From the NCBI GenBank assembly GCA_002405525.1, contig DHLY01000035.1:1-24344 (forward strand): a DNA stretch of 24,344 bases, in the 5' to 3' direction. Under the pieces are notes generated by a model. The model had not been told where the DNA came from and ran no database searches. It saw nothing but the letters and a program-made list of their open reading frames with translations. Positions 7,661 to 15,698 of this stretch are shown here, piece by piece. Position 1 is the first letter of the stretch; every line of letters begins with the position of its first letter. The translations under genes were made by a program, and so were the position numbers. This stretch comes from Proteobacteria bacterium UBA4656. Lineage in GTDB: Bacteria; Pseudomonadota; Gammaproteobacteria; Xanthomonadales; Ahniellaceae.

Positions 7661-10600
7661 GGGCGACGCGGCCGCTGCGAGGACGGGTTGCTGACCGCCG
7701 CGTCCGCCGCGATCGGAGGCGGGGTGTGGTGCGTGGCGTCCGCGACCGGCGCCGCCGTCGGCACGATCCGCGGCAGCCCTGCCAGCGTGGCGCGCGCCGC
7801 ATCGCGTTCGGACGTCGAGACCTGCAGGTCCCAGATCCGGTTCGGCTTCCAGGGCGGAGTGGGCGAGGTGATGCCGGCAGGGCCCTCGACGCGGTCGTCG
7901 ACGAACCAGGGCTGGCCCTCGCGCAGGTACAGGCGTGCCATCTCCTGGGCGTTCATCGGCCGCGAGCCGATGCGCCCGAGGATGGCGATCTGGTGCCCGG
8001 TCTCGTCCACCGCCCGGTCGCGCTCCAGCGGGCGCGACAGCGACAGCGCGGTGCGGCGGGTCGGATAGGTGGCGACCAACTGCGGCCGCGGTTCGGCCGC
8101 GAAGCCGTAGAACGCTGGCTGCGACTCGGGAGAGGTCAACTGCACCACGCGCAGCCCGTTGCGACCGTCGGCGACGTAGAGGAAGGGCGAGGCGTTGGTC
8201 GAACCGACCATCACGTCGCGCGCGTCGGAGATCTGTCCGCCGGCGTCGAACATCTGGAACAGGGCGGGCGACTCCGGCTTCGTGACGTCGACGATGGCCA
8301 CGCCTTCAGCGCCATTGGCGACGAAGGCGTAGGTGCGGGAGACCGTCAGCTTGCGCGCGTCGCGCAGCGGGGCCAGCGCGCCGGGCACGATGCGCGGGCT
8401 CTCCGGATCCGTCACGTCGACCGGCTGCAGCCCCTCGCGGGTCGTCACGAACAGATAGCGGAACTGGCGCTGGGTGGCGCGCACGTCCGGCAGTTCGATC
8501 GTCGCCACGTGGCGCGGGCGCAGCGGCTCTTCCATGTCGAGCACCACCACGCCGGCCGGCGTGGCGACGTAGAACCAGGTGCCGGCGATGGACAGATGCC
8601 GCGCGCCGGTCAGCAGGCCACCTTCGTTCCAGGTCAGCGCGCGCGACAGGTTGTTGTTGCGCGGCTCGAAATCGTACAGCGTGTCGACATTGACCAGGAT
8701 GAGCCCTTCCTGCGCGTCGGTGATGTACGCGTACTCGTACAGCGGGTGCATCGGCTGCTCGAGGTTGGTCTTCTGCATCAGCTCCGAGCGGCTGCGCGAG
8801 GGCTGTACCGGCTGGGTCGTGGGCAGCACCACGCAGGTCGCGGCCGGCGACTCGAGTTGGATGTCCTGGCCGAGTTCGGAGAACGGGGCGGTGATGATGC
8901 GCTGCGAGATGCCCTTGTTGGCGATGCTGGCCACGTCGTAGACCCGCGTTCCGTTCGCGCCCTCGGCCACGTACAGGTACTCGCCGCGCAGCTGCAGGCA
9001 CTGCGCCTCGCCGGCGGAGTGGCGGTAGCCTTCCTTCAGCACGCGACCGTTGGATTCATGCCGCTCGTACCAGTCCGGGTAGGCGTAGCGGTGCAGGTAG
9101 GAGCCGATCACCGCCTGCGGCTCGTCCCACTCGGTGACCACCGCGGCCGTGATCTCGCCCTCGCCGCCGACCCAGGCGTTGAAGCCCACGAAGTCGACGA
9201 ACTTGGTGCCCTGCAGGAGCAGCTGGGCCATGATCGCGTTGTTGTCATTGTCCTTCGAGAGGTGGCAGTCGGTGCACTGCTTGGTCTCGGTGCGGCGTTC
9301 GGTGTGGGGGTAGTGGGGGGCAAAAGCCTGGCTGCTGTAGCCCGCGGCAGAGATCGGGGGCTGCTGAATGTAGATTCGCTCGCGGTTGATGTTGGTGGAC
9401 GACAGGATCAGCGCCGAGGACGAACGCACCGGGGCGATCTTGTAGTCCTTGACTTCGCCGTGCACGCCCAACTGGAACATGTCGTCGCGCGCGACCTGCG
9501 GGTTGTAGGTCGCATAGTTGCGCGTGGTGCCGCCCTCGTAGTGGTGGCGCTCGCTCATCCAGTTGGCCTGGATCGGCAGGTGGCAGCCGCCGCAACTGGT
9601 GGTCCACGAGGTGTGGCAGGTGTAGCACAGCAGCTTGTCCTCGCCGTGCGCGCGCTGGTCCTTCGGCACCTGCTGGCCGAACTCCAGCGTCTCGGTGTTC
9701 TTCGACATCGTGTGCGCGCGGTCGGCCTTGGCCGAATAGGCGCCGTTGCCCTTGGCCGAGACGTCCTTGAGCAGGGTCATTTCCCACTCGAGGCCCGGCG
9801 TCACGGCCGAGCGCTGGATCAGCCTGCCGTCGATCCACTCGAAGCGCTTCTTGCCGTCCGGGTTGCGGATCAGCTTGAGGTCGCGGCCGTACTTCGAGGC
9901 CATCGGGCCCGACGTGCGCAGGGTCGGGTAGGCGTCGGGCGTGCCGTGGCAGTCCTGGCACATGATCTCCACGCCGGCGGCGACCTCGCCGACGATGTGG
10001 CCGTTGCTGTGGCCGTCCTGCTGGAAGTGGCAGTCGACGCACTGCATGCCGAGGTCGACGTGGATGCTGGACATGTGGACCGACTTCTCGAACCGCTGCG
10101 GATCGTCGGCGGCGACGAGTTTGCCCTCCGCGTCGAGCAGGTTGCCTTTGCGGTCGCGCTTGAAGATGGCGCGGAAGTTCCAGCCGTGACCGTGGTAGTC
10201 GGCGAACTGCGTGTCCTGCAGTTGCGGGTTCATTTCCGCGACCTTCTGCAGGAAGTCCGGCTCGGCCCAGCGACCGCGGATCGCCGCTTCCTCGGGGTTG
10301 CGCTCGTTGATCGCGCGGATCTGCGAATCGGTGGGGTAGCGCTGCTCGGCCGGCCACATGCTCGGCGCGTCGGGCTCGTAGTCCCACATGGTGTAGCCGA
10401 GCATGGTGTTGATGAACATGTTCGGCTGGTGCATGTGGCAGATCATGCACTGGCTGGTCGGGATGGCGCGGGTGAAGACGTGCTGTAGCGGGTGGCCGGG
10501 CTCGCCGCGCGGAATGGTCGGGTCCTTCTGCGTGGACAGGCCTTCGTTGCCGAACTTCGCATAGATCGCGGAGTGGCGCGGGTCGCGGTCGTTGGCGTAG

Positions 10601-11691
10601 ACCACGTGGCAGGCCGTGCAGCCGGAGGAGCGGAAATCGCCAGGATTCTCGTTGGTGCCGAGGAACCACAGGTGCGGGTCGTTAAGGCGCGTCTTGTGGA
10701 TGTTGAGCGCCGGCACCGCGATGCGGTTGCCGGTGCCGGGACCGCGGTTGGACTGCTTGATGTCGGGACGGCCCGGTTCCTCGAGGCGCTGGATCAGGCC
10801 CAGCGAGTTGGGCAGGCCGGTCTCGGGGAAGGTCGAGTTGATGTTGCGACCGCCACGCTCGAATACACGGAAGATGTCGGCCGGGGGGATCACTTCCCAG
10901 GCCGGCAGCGGGTAGAGGATCGGCAGGATGCCGCGCTTGGCCATCTCGGGCGTGACCTCGACCGGGTTCTTGATGCCGCCCCATTCGTGGTTGCGGCCGT
11001 AGTACTCGCCGAGGATGTAGCGCTTGTAGGGCAGGATGCCGTTGTTGTACGACGCACCGCCCCACAGCATGGCGCTGGTCGACATCAGCGAGGTCTTCGT
11101 CGCGCGCACGATCGGCAGGTGGCAGGCGCCGCAGGCTTCCTCGGCCACGCGCAGGTCGCCGGGGTTGATGAAGCGCACGAACTCGGGCGACTCGTCGTTG
11201 AGGTGGGCGAACGAGCCTTCCGGGTTGCGGCTCGCGGGCCACAGCCAGCGCTGCGGGAAACGCGGCAGCACGTGGGCCTGCTCCATCGCGGCGAGGTAGT
11301 CGGGCGCGTAGTGGGCGGTCGCTTCCTCGCCAGCGTGCGTGTGGTCGTTCTTGCCGTACTCGGCCTTCACCGGATCGATCGGGCCGATCGGTTTGCGGCC
11401 GCCGTGCTTGCCCTCGTAGCCCGGCGGCGAGTTCACCGAGGCGTCGCCGCCATGGCAGTCGGTGCAGCCAAGGACGACCGCGCTCGACGCATGCATCGAC
11501 TTGGCGTCGGAGTCCGTGTGGCAGGTGAGGCAGCCGTGGCTCTTGGCGTCGGCCGCGTCCTGGGTCTGGAACGAGGGCGCCGGCGGATGCGTCGTGTACG
11601 AGCGCTCGACGGGCTTGGGCCCGGCGCCGAAGACCTGCGGCGCGAATGCGAGCACGAGGACGGCGAGGGCGGCGGGAAGGCGGATCCGCAT
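7657..11691 (-). CDS. Secreted decaheme cytochrome c fused to LVIVD-type beta-propeller
   Basis: This 1344-residue exported protein has a Sec signal peptide (about 1-23, ending QVFGA). Ten CXXCH heme c motifs start at about residues 54, 76, 187, 358, 415, 551, 578, 689, 700 and 806. About residues 895-1200 hold roughly six LVIVD-like blades (for example YAFVANGAEGVAIVDVTKPE and YLFVTTREGLQPVDVTDPES), expected to fold as a beta-propeller. The tail after about 1290 is proline/alanine-rich and probably disordered. The hemes are widely spaced compared with MtrA-type decahemes, and 350-580 contains long non-heme segments that could form another domain. Thirteen bases separate it from the beta-barrel gene, with GGAG upstream of ATG 11691. 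Context suggests an outer-membrane or surface electron carrier paired with that barrel. No lipobox is seen. An enzymatic role is also possible. Confidence 0.93.
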   Translation of the reverse strand: MRIRLPAALAVLVLAFAPQVFGAGPKPVERSYTTHPPAPSFQTQDAADAKSHGCLTCHTDSDAKSMHASSAVVLGCTDCHGGDASVNSPPGYEGKHGGRKPIGPIDPVKAEYGKNDHTHAGEEATAHYAPDYLAAMEQAHVLPRFPQRWLWPASRNPEGSFAHLNDESPEFVRFINPGDLRVAEEACGACHLPIVRATKTSLMSTSAMLWGGASYNNGILPYKRYILGEYYGRNHEWGGIKNPVEVTPEMAKRGILPILYPLPAWEVIPPADIFRVFERGGRNINSTFPETGLPNSLGLIQRLEEPGRPDIKQSNRGPGTGNRIAVPALNIHKTRLNDPHLWFLGTNENPGDFRSSGCTACHVVYANDRDPRHSAIYAKFGNEGLSTQKDPTIPRGEPGHPLQHVFTRAIPTSQCMICHMHQPNMFINTMLGYTMWDYEPDAPSMWPAEQRYPTDSQIRAINERNPEEAAIRGRWAEPDFLQKVAEMNPQLQDTQFADYHGHGWNFRAIFKRDRKGNLLDAEGKLVAADDPQRFEKSVHMSSIHVDLGMQCVDCHFQQDGHSNGHIVGEVAAGVEIMCQDCHGTPDAYPTLRTSGPMASKYGRDLKLIRNPDGKKRFEWIDGRLIQRSAVTPGLEWEMTLLKDVSAKGNGAYSAKADRAHTMSKNTETLEFGQQVPKDQRAHGEDKLLCYTCHTSWTTSCGGCHLPIQANWMSERHHYEGGTTRNYATYNPQVARDDMFQLGVHGEVKDYKIAPVRSSSALILSSTNINRERIYIQQPPISAAGYSSQAFAPHYPHTERRTETKQCTDCHLSKDNDNNAIMAQLLLQGTKFVDFVGFNAWVGGEGEITAAVVTEWDEPQAVIGSYLHRYAYPDWYERHESNGRVLKEGYRHSAGEAQCLQLRGEYLYVAEGANGTRVYDVASIANKGISQRIITAPFSELGQDIQLESPAATCVVLPTTQPVQPSRSRSELMQKTNLEQPMHPLYEYAYITDAQEGLILVNVDTLYDFEPRNNNLSRALTWNEGGLLTGARHLSIAGTWFYVATPAGVVVLDMEEPLRPRHVATIELPDVRATQRQFRYLFVTTREGLQPVDVTDPESPRIVPGALAPLRDARKLTVSRTYAFVANGAEGVAIVDVTKPESPALFQMFDAGGQISDARDVMVGSTNASPFLYVADGRNGLRVVQLTSPESQPAFYGFAAEPRPQLVATYPTRRTALSLSRPLERDRAVDETGHQIAILGRIGSRPMNAQEMARLYLREGQPWFVDDRVEGPAGITSPTPPWKPNRIWDLQVSTSERDAARATLAGLPRIVPTAAPVADATHHTPPPIAADAAVSNPSSQRPRRP

Positions 11692-11704
11692 GGTGCCTGC
11701 TCCG

Positions 11705-13519
11705 TCAGTACGTGAAGGTGAAGTTGCCGAGGACGGAGTAGTAGATGTCCTCGTCCGAGCCGTACAGGTCCTTGATGCCGTCGCCCGGGAACAGCGCGGC
11801 GCCGGACAGGCGCAGCACGATGTTCTGGGTCATGAACGGCCGCCAGATCCACGCCACCGACGCGTCGGTGCCGATGCGGTCGTCGATCGGGCTCTGGTTG
11901 CGCGCGACTTCGAGCGTGGTGGTGTCGTCGAACCACAGTTCGTTGAGGTTGAACGACACGCGGTGCAGCGGGGTGATGTCGAAGTCGCCGCCGATGCCGA
12001 TCAGCTTGAGGCCGGGGTTCTCGAAGTTGCTCTGGCCCTGCTCCTTGGACGGGCGCAGGTTGGGGATCATGCCGTTGCGCTGCGAGAGCGTGACCAGGCC
12101 GCCGCCGACCAGCGGGATGTTCTGCCGGATCCAGTACGAGGTGTCGGCGCCGGCGAAGATCGGGTTTTCGAAGATCGCGTCGAAGCCGTGCGACTTGTCG
12201 TCGAAGGGATCGTCGTCGCCGGAGGAGTAGGCGAGTTGCGCGCGCAGACGGATCCAATCGTAGTCCTTCGAGACCTCGGCGGCGAAGAAGCCGGCGTCGA
12301 GGTCGGTTTCGCGCCCGGTGAAGGTGTTGATGTTGTCGCCGAACAGGTAGTAGCCGGAGACCGTGAAGTTGAAGGTCCTCCAGTGGCCGTCGCCGTTGTA
12401 GCCGACGTAGTAGGCGTCGTACTCGCGCAGCCCCTCGAAGCCCAGCGAGGCCGGGCGCTGGATGAAGCCGTTGGAGTCGAAGAAAAACTCGTCCTCGCGG
12501 TTGCGGTTCCAGACCACGGTGGCCTGCGAGGTGTAGCCCAGCACCGGCCAGTCCTGGCGGTACAGGTTGGCCACGATCACATCGTCGTCGCGCAGCGGCT
12601 CGGTGGGGTCGTTGAGGCCGGAGTTGAGGTCCTTCTCCATCCGGCGGAACCACGCCAGGTTGTACTGCCAGCGGTTGTTGTCGCGGTTGCCGAACAGGCG
12701 CAGGCCGAACTGCAGGTCCTGGAACAGGAAGCCGCGGAAGTCGGTGGAGAACGGCTGCACGCCGAAGCGGATCGCGTCGAAGTCGTAGCGGTCGCTGACG
12801 TCGCGCAGGTGCTTGTCGACGAACAGTTCCTGCAGGCCGACGAAGCCGTCGTCGCGCATGGTGCCGAGGCGCGGGTCGATGTTCAGCACGCGCACGTCCT
12901 GCACGTCGACGCGGTTGTACTGGAAGCCCAGGGTGAGGCGGTACTCCCACTCCGGCGGCTTGAAGGTCGTGTCGCCCTTGAAGTAGATCAGGCCGACGAG
13001 AAACGTCTGGGCGAGGATGGTCTGGTCGACGCCGGAGAAGATGTCGTTCTGGCCGGGGTCCTCGCTGGAGGTGATGCCGGTCGGGAACGGCGTGCTGCGT
13101 GGTTCGACGATGGTGTCGGCGATGCCGAGCAGGGACAGGAACCAGTCCTCGCCGTGGATCGGCTTGTCGCCCTTCCAGAGGTTCTGGTTGTACGGGTCGT
13201 ACCACGGGAACTTGAAGCCCAGCGACTCCATGATGCGCCAGCGATCGGGCAGGGGGACGAACTCGCCTACCTGGTCGACCGGCGCGGGGTCGATGGCGTC
13301 CGGATTCTGCTCCTGGAACTGCGGCGGCCGCTCGGCCGGGTGGCCGGGGCGGCGGCGCAGGATCGGCGAGGTGAAGGGGTCGTAGGTCGGGGCAGGGAGC
13401 ACGCCCAGCAGCTCGAGCACGCCGGCCGGTGCGGCTTCGAACGGCTCGGCGCGGGCACCCGTCGGTGTGCAGGCCGCGCCGGCGAGGGCTGCGAGGACAG
13501 CGAGTTTCGGCGCGCGCAT
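11705..13519 (-). CDS. Outer-membrane beta-barrel protein, candidate porin partner of the decaheme cytochrome
   Basis: The predicted 604-residue protein has a signal peptide ending in ARA before EPFEA (about residue 24). Many alternating amphipathic strands rich in Tyr, Phe, Asp and Asn follow (such as FQDLQFGLRLFGNRDNNRWQ and WRTFNFTVSGYYLFGDNINT). The C-terminal strand SVLGNFTFTY ends in an aromatic residue, the usual signal for BAM-assisted outer-membrane insertion. The N-terminal 130 residues are proline-rich and probably periplasmic. I do not recognise a named family; DUF1302-like or PCC porins are possible comparisons. One base separates it from the upstream lipoprotein gene, with GAGGG upstream of the start, and the decaheme cytochrome follows after 13 bases. 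In MtrB or OmbB systems a barrel encloses a decaheme; the same role here is inferred. Confidence 0.88.
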   Translation of the reverse strand: MRAPKLAVLAALAGAACTPTGARAEPFEAAPAGVLELLGVLPAPTYDPFTSPILRRRPGHPAERPPQFQEQNPDAIDPAPVDQVGEFVPLPDRWRIMESLGFKFPWYDPYNQNLWKGDKPIHGEDWFLSLLGIADTIVEPRSTPFPTGITSSEDPGQNDIFSGVDQTILAQTFLVGLIYFKGDTTFKPPEWEYRLTLGFQYNRVDVQDVRVLNIDPRLGTMRDDGFVGLQELFVDKHLRDVSDRYDFDAIRFGVQPFSTDFRGFLFQDLQFGLRLFGNRDNNRWQYNLAWFRRMEKDLNSGLNDPTEPLRDDDVIVANLYRQDWPVLGYTSQATVVWNRNREDEFFFDSNGFIQRPASLGFEGLREYDAYYVGYNGDGHWRTFNFTVSGYYLFGDNINTFTGRETDLDAGFFAAEVSKDYDWIRLRAQLAYSSGDDDPFDDKSHGFDAIFENPIFAGADTSYWIRQNIPLVGGGLVTLSQRNGMIPNLRPSKEQGQSNFENPGLKLIGIGGDFDITPLHRVSFNLNELWFDDTTTLEVARNQSPIDDRIGTDASVAWIWRPFMTQNIVLRLSGAALFPGDGIKDLYGSDEDIYYSVLGNFTFTY

Positions 13520-13520
13520 G

Positions 13521-15551
13521 TCAGATGCCCTCGCACACGTTCTGGGCGGTCGAGTTCAGGAACGGCCCCTGCGGGCACTGCACGTAACGCAGCCGCGCGC
13601 CGCGCGGCGCGAGCTGGTCCGAACGCCGCGTCGCAGGCGCGTGGCCGATGCCGGTGTTGAGCGCGGACGTCGCGTTGGCCAGGCCGAGGAAGGACACCAT
13701 GTCGTCCTGGTCGATGCCGTCGCCCGACACGCCGATCGCCCCGACCAGGCGATCGCCGCGGTAGATCGGCACCGCACCCGGGAAGATCTGGATGCCGTTG
13801 GCCGCCCGCTTGTTGCCGAGTTCGGTGCAGTTGCCCACCGGGAAGGCGGCGAGTACCTGCGCCGGCGTGAGCGTGCCGTCGCGCAGCCCGATGTAGGCGC
13901 CGAGGATGGTGCCGATCCGGTTGTTCACCAGGTCGAGCTGCAGCCCGACGTTGAACGGGCTCCATTCCGGGAACGGCAGGCTGATCGGGCCGTTGGCGGT
14001 GCCGACGATGCCGTCCGGGAAGAACGGGCGCGCGATGTTGCCGATCGCGCGCGGCGTGAACGCCCATTGCCCGTCGCCGAAGATCATCGGCAGGCCGAAG
14101 AAGCCGCGCGCGTTGTCGAGGTAGGACACCAGCGCCCGCGTGCTGCCGCTCGGCGTGCCGTTGGGCCCGAGGTCGACCGCGCGGGGCGTGGCGGCGAGGT
14201 TGGCGTAGAACGCCGCGCTGGAGAACAGCGCGGCAGCGCGCGCCTTCTGCAGCGAGACGTCGGTGCCGAACACCGGCGCGTCGCGGGTGCGGGCCACGGC
14301 CAGAATCTCGCCCTGGGTGTCGACGATCGACACCGTGACGCGCATCTGCGAGTCGGTGGGCCGGCGGATCTGCGCGCGTGCGCGGTTCGCCACTGCGATC
14401 GCCTGTCGCGCGACCTCGCGCACCTCAGCCGCGGTGAGCCCGCCACTGCTCTCGGTGCCCGCGCGCGGCCTGAAACGCGGCTGCCCGTCCGGACCGACCA
14501 GCACGAAGGCGTCGAGGCCGGGGTAGTCGGTGGCATCCGCCACGTAGCCGGAGGCAGCGGTGGTGAAGGCGGTGCCCTGCAGCAGGCCGCCGGCCGCGCC
14601 GTAGAACAGCGGCACGTCGATCAGGCGGCCGGTGGCCGCGGCGAGGCTGCCGAAGGAGGGCGCGGACTCCGGGCTGCGCGCCAGTTCGGAGAACTCGACA
14701 TCGGTGAAGCGGAACGTCTTGCCGTCTGCGGTGATGCGGTCGCCACGGCGGTCCAGCGGGGCGCCGAAGCCGAAGGTGCCGGCCCAGGCGATCGCCTCGT
14801 CGAGGTCGCTGTCGCGGTTGGCGATGAAGGGGTCCAGCGTGTACTGCGGATCGGCTGCGACGCCGATGCCGCCCACCACCGTGCCGCCCTTGTAGAGCGG
14901 GAAGCCGCCCGGGTCGGCCGACAGGCCCAGCGGCGAGGGCTTGGGGCCCACCGTCAGCGCGCCGGTCGCGCCCGCCAGCGAGAGCACCGGGCCGGGCAGC
15001 TGGACCAGGTCGGAGCAGGCCAGTTGCGAGAATTGCACGCCGAACAGCGGACCCGAGGGCGCGTCGGACTCGCCCGGGTTGAAGTTCTGCTGGACGATCT
15101 GGCTGGCCGTCCGCGTCGAGAAGGCGTTGCCCTCCGACGACAGGTAGGCGCCGGTGACCGCCTTCGAGATCGCCGCCAGTTCGCTGGGCGTGATCTCGAT
15201 GCCCTCGAGACCACCGTTGAGCCCGCGGTTGGAGGTGATCGTGACCTGCGTGCGCGCGCCCGTCATGCGGTACACGCCGAGCACGTTGCCGACCCGGTCG
15301 ACCACCGCGATGGTGGCCGGCGCGCTGCGCGCCTGCGCCTCGTTCACCGCCTGCGCGATCACGCGCCCGACGTCGGCGCTGGTCAGCAACGAGCCCGGCC
15401 CGACGCACGACCCGGTGCAGCCGGCATCGTTGGGCGTCGAGGCGGGCGGCGCAGTGCCGACGCTGGAGCCTGAATTGCCGCTGCCGCTGCAGCCGGAAGC
15501 CAAAGCACAGGCCACGAGCAGCGCCGCGGCCGATCCATGAATCCTTCCCAT
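13521..15551 (-). CDS. Lipoprotein with two tandem GlcG/HbpS-like domains
   Basis: The predicted 676-residue protein begins with a lipoprotein signal (hydrophobic AAALLVACALASGC, lipidated Cys about residue 21) and a Ser/Gly/Pro linker. Two GlcG/HbpS (DUF336) units follow. The first, about 55-290, shows IAVVDRVGNVLGVYRMTGA, SSEGNAFSTRTASQIVQQNF and GGFPLYKGGTVVGGIGVAAD. The second, about 370-640, shows VTVSIVDTQGEILAVARTRD and AVPIYRGDRLVGAIGVSGDG. Members of this family bind heme or small ligands or modulate redox sensing; there is no CXXCH here. Paired cysteines near both ends (CTGSC, and two in the last 20 residues) could form disulfides. ATG 15551 is preferred because GGGGAGG lies about 9 bases upstream; a GTG at 15560 would overlap that site. 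It is the first gene of the outer-membrane module and may bind heme or dock cytochromes. Confidence 0.88.
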   Translation of the reverse strand: MGRIHGSAAALLVACALASGCSGSGNSGSSVGTAPPASTPNDAGCTGSCVGPGSLLTSADVGRVIAQAVNEAQARSAPATIAVVDRVGNVLGVYRMTGARTQVTITSNRGLNGGLEGIEITPSELAAISKAVTGAYLSSEGNAFSTRTASQIVQQNFNPGESDAPSGPLFGVQFSQLACSDLVQLPGPVLSLAGATGALTVGPKPSPLGLSADPGGFPLYKGGTVVGGIGVAADPQYTLDPFIANRDSDLDEAIAWAGTFGFGAPLDRRGDRITADGKTFRFTDVEFSELARSPESAPSFGSLAAATGRLIDVPLFYGAAGGLLQGTAFTTAASGYVADATDYPGLDAFVLVGPDGQPRFRPRAGTESSGGLTAAEVREVARQAIAVANRARAQIRRPTDSQMRVTVSIVDTQGEILAVARTRDAPVFGTDVSLQKARAAALFSSAAFYANLAATPRAVDLGPNGTPSGSTRALVSYLDNARGFFGLPMIFGDGQWAFTPRAIGNIARPFFPDGIVGTANGPISLPFPEWSPFNVGLQLDLVNNRIGTILGAYIGLRDGTLTPAQVLAAFPVGNCTELGNKRAANGIQIFPGAVPIYRGDRLVGAIGVSGDGIDQDDMVSFLGLANATSALNTGIGHAPATRRSDQLAPRGARLRYVQCPQGPFLNSTAQNVCEGI

Positions 15552-15667
15552 CGAGGACACCTCCCCAGGGTGACATCCCGCCGCGCCGCATTTCCCCGAC
15601 GGCGCGCCAGGATCGCCGCATTGATGCGGCCCGTCGATGATAACCCAATCACATGCCGTTCACGCCA
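15552..15667 (-). promoter_or_regulatory. Leader of the envelope module, possible promoter
   Basis: On the minus strand a TATCAT (complement of 15637-15642, 5/6 match to the -10 consensus) lies about 86 bases before the lipoprotein ATG. No convincing -35 is found; GTGAAC at 15-base spacing is the best. Downstream of it, 15615-15630 holds a hairpin with 6-base arms GCCGCA/TGCGGC and a 4-base loop, placed in the would-be 5' untranslated region. The strong GGGGAGG ribosome-binding site is at 15560-15566. Confidence 0.3.
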
Positions 15668-15684
15668 GCGCCCGGCGCGGGCGC
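15668..15684 (-). terminator. GC-rich hairpin just after the FHA-decaheme gene
   Basis: GCGCCCG and CGGGCGC form a perfect 7-bp stem with a 3-base loop, 14 bases past the stop codon of the FHA-decaheme cytochrome gene. There is no T-run after it, so it is not a textbook intrinsic terminator. It could still attenuate transcription or protect the 3' end of the inner-membrane module transcript. Confidence 0.4.
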
Positions 15685-15698
15685 AGTGTGTGGTCCGG

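Noticed and set aside
7432..10488. 1018-codon plus-strand open frame opposite the decaheme-propeller gene
   Set aside because: The opposite strand encodes ten CXXCH motifs and propeller repeats. The plus-strand translation is low-complexity Arg/Val/His-rich and lacks a family match.
9235..11560. Reading the decaheme-propeller protein as a known enzyme such as an octaheme reductase or hydroxylamine oxidoreductase
   Set aside because: All motifs are standard CXXCH with no CXXCK, and I see no family-specific active-site signature, so no enzymatic name is supported.
11462..15473. Long plus-strand open frames (11462-13660 and 13467-15473) opposite the barrel and lipoprotein genes
   Set aside because: They are complementary shadows of genes with signal peptides, coherent domains and good ribosome-binding sites; the plus-strand products look random.
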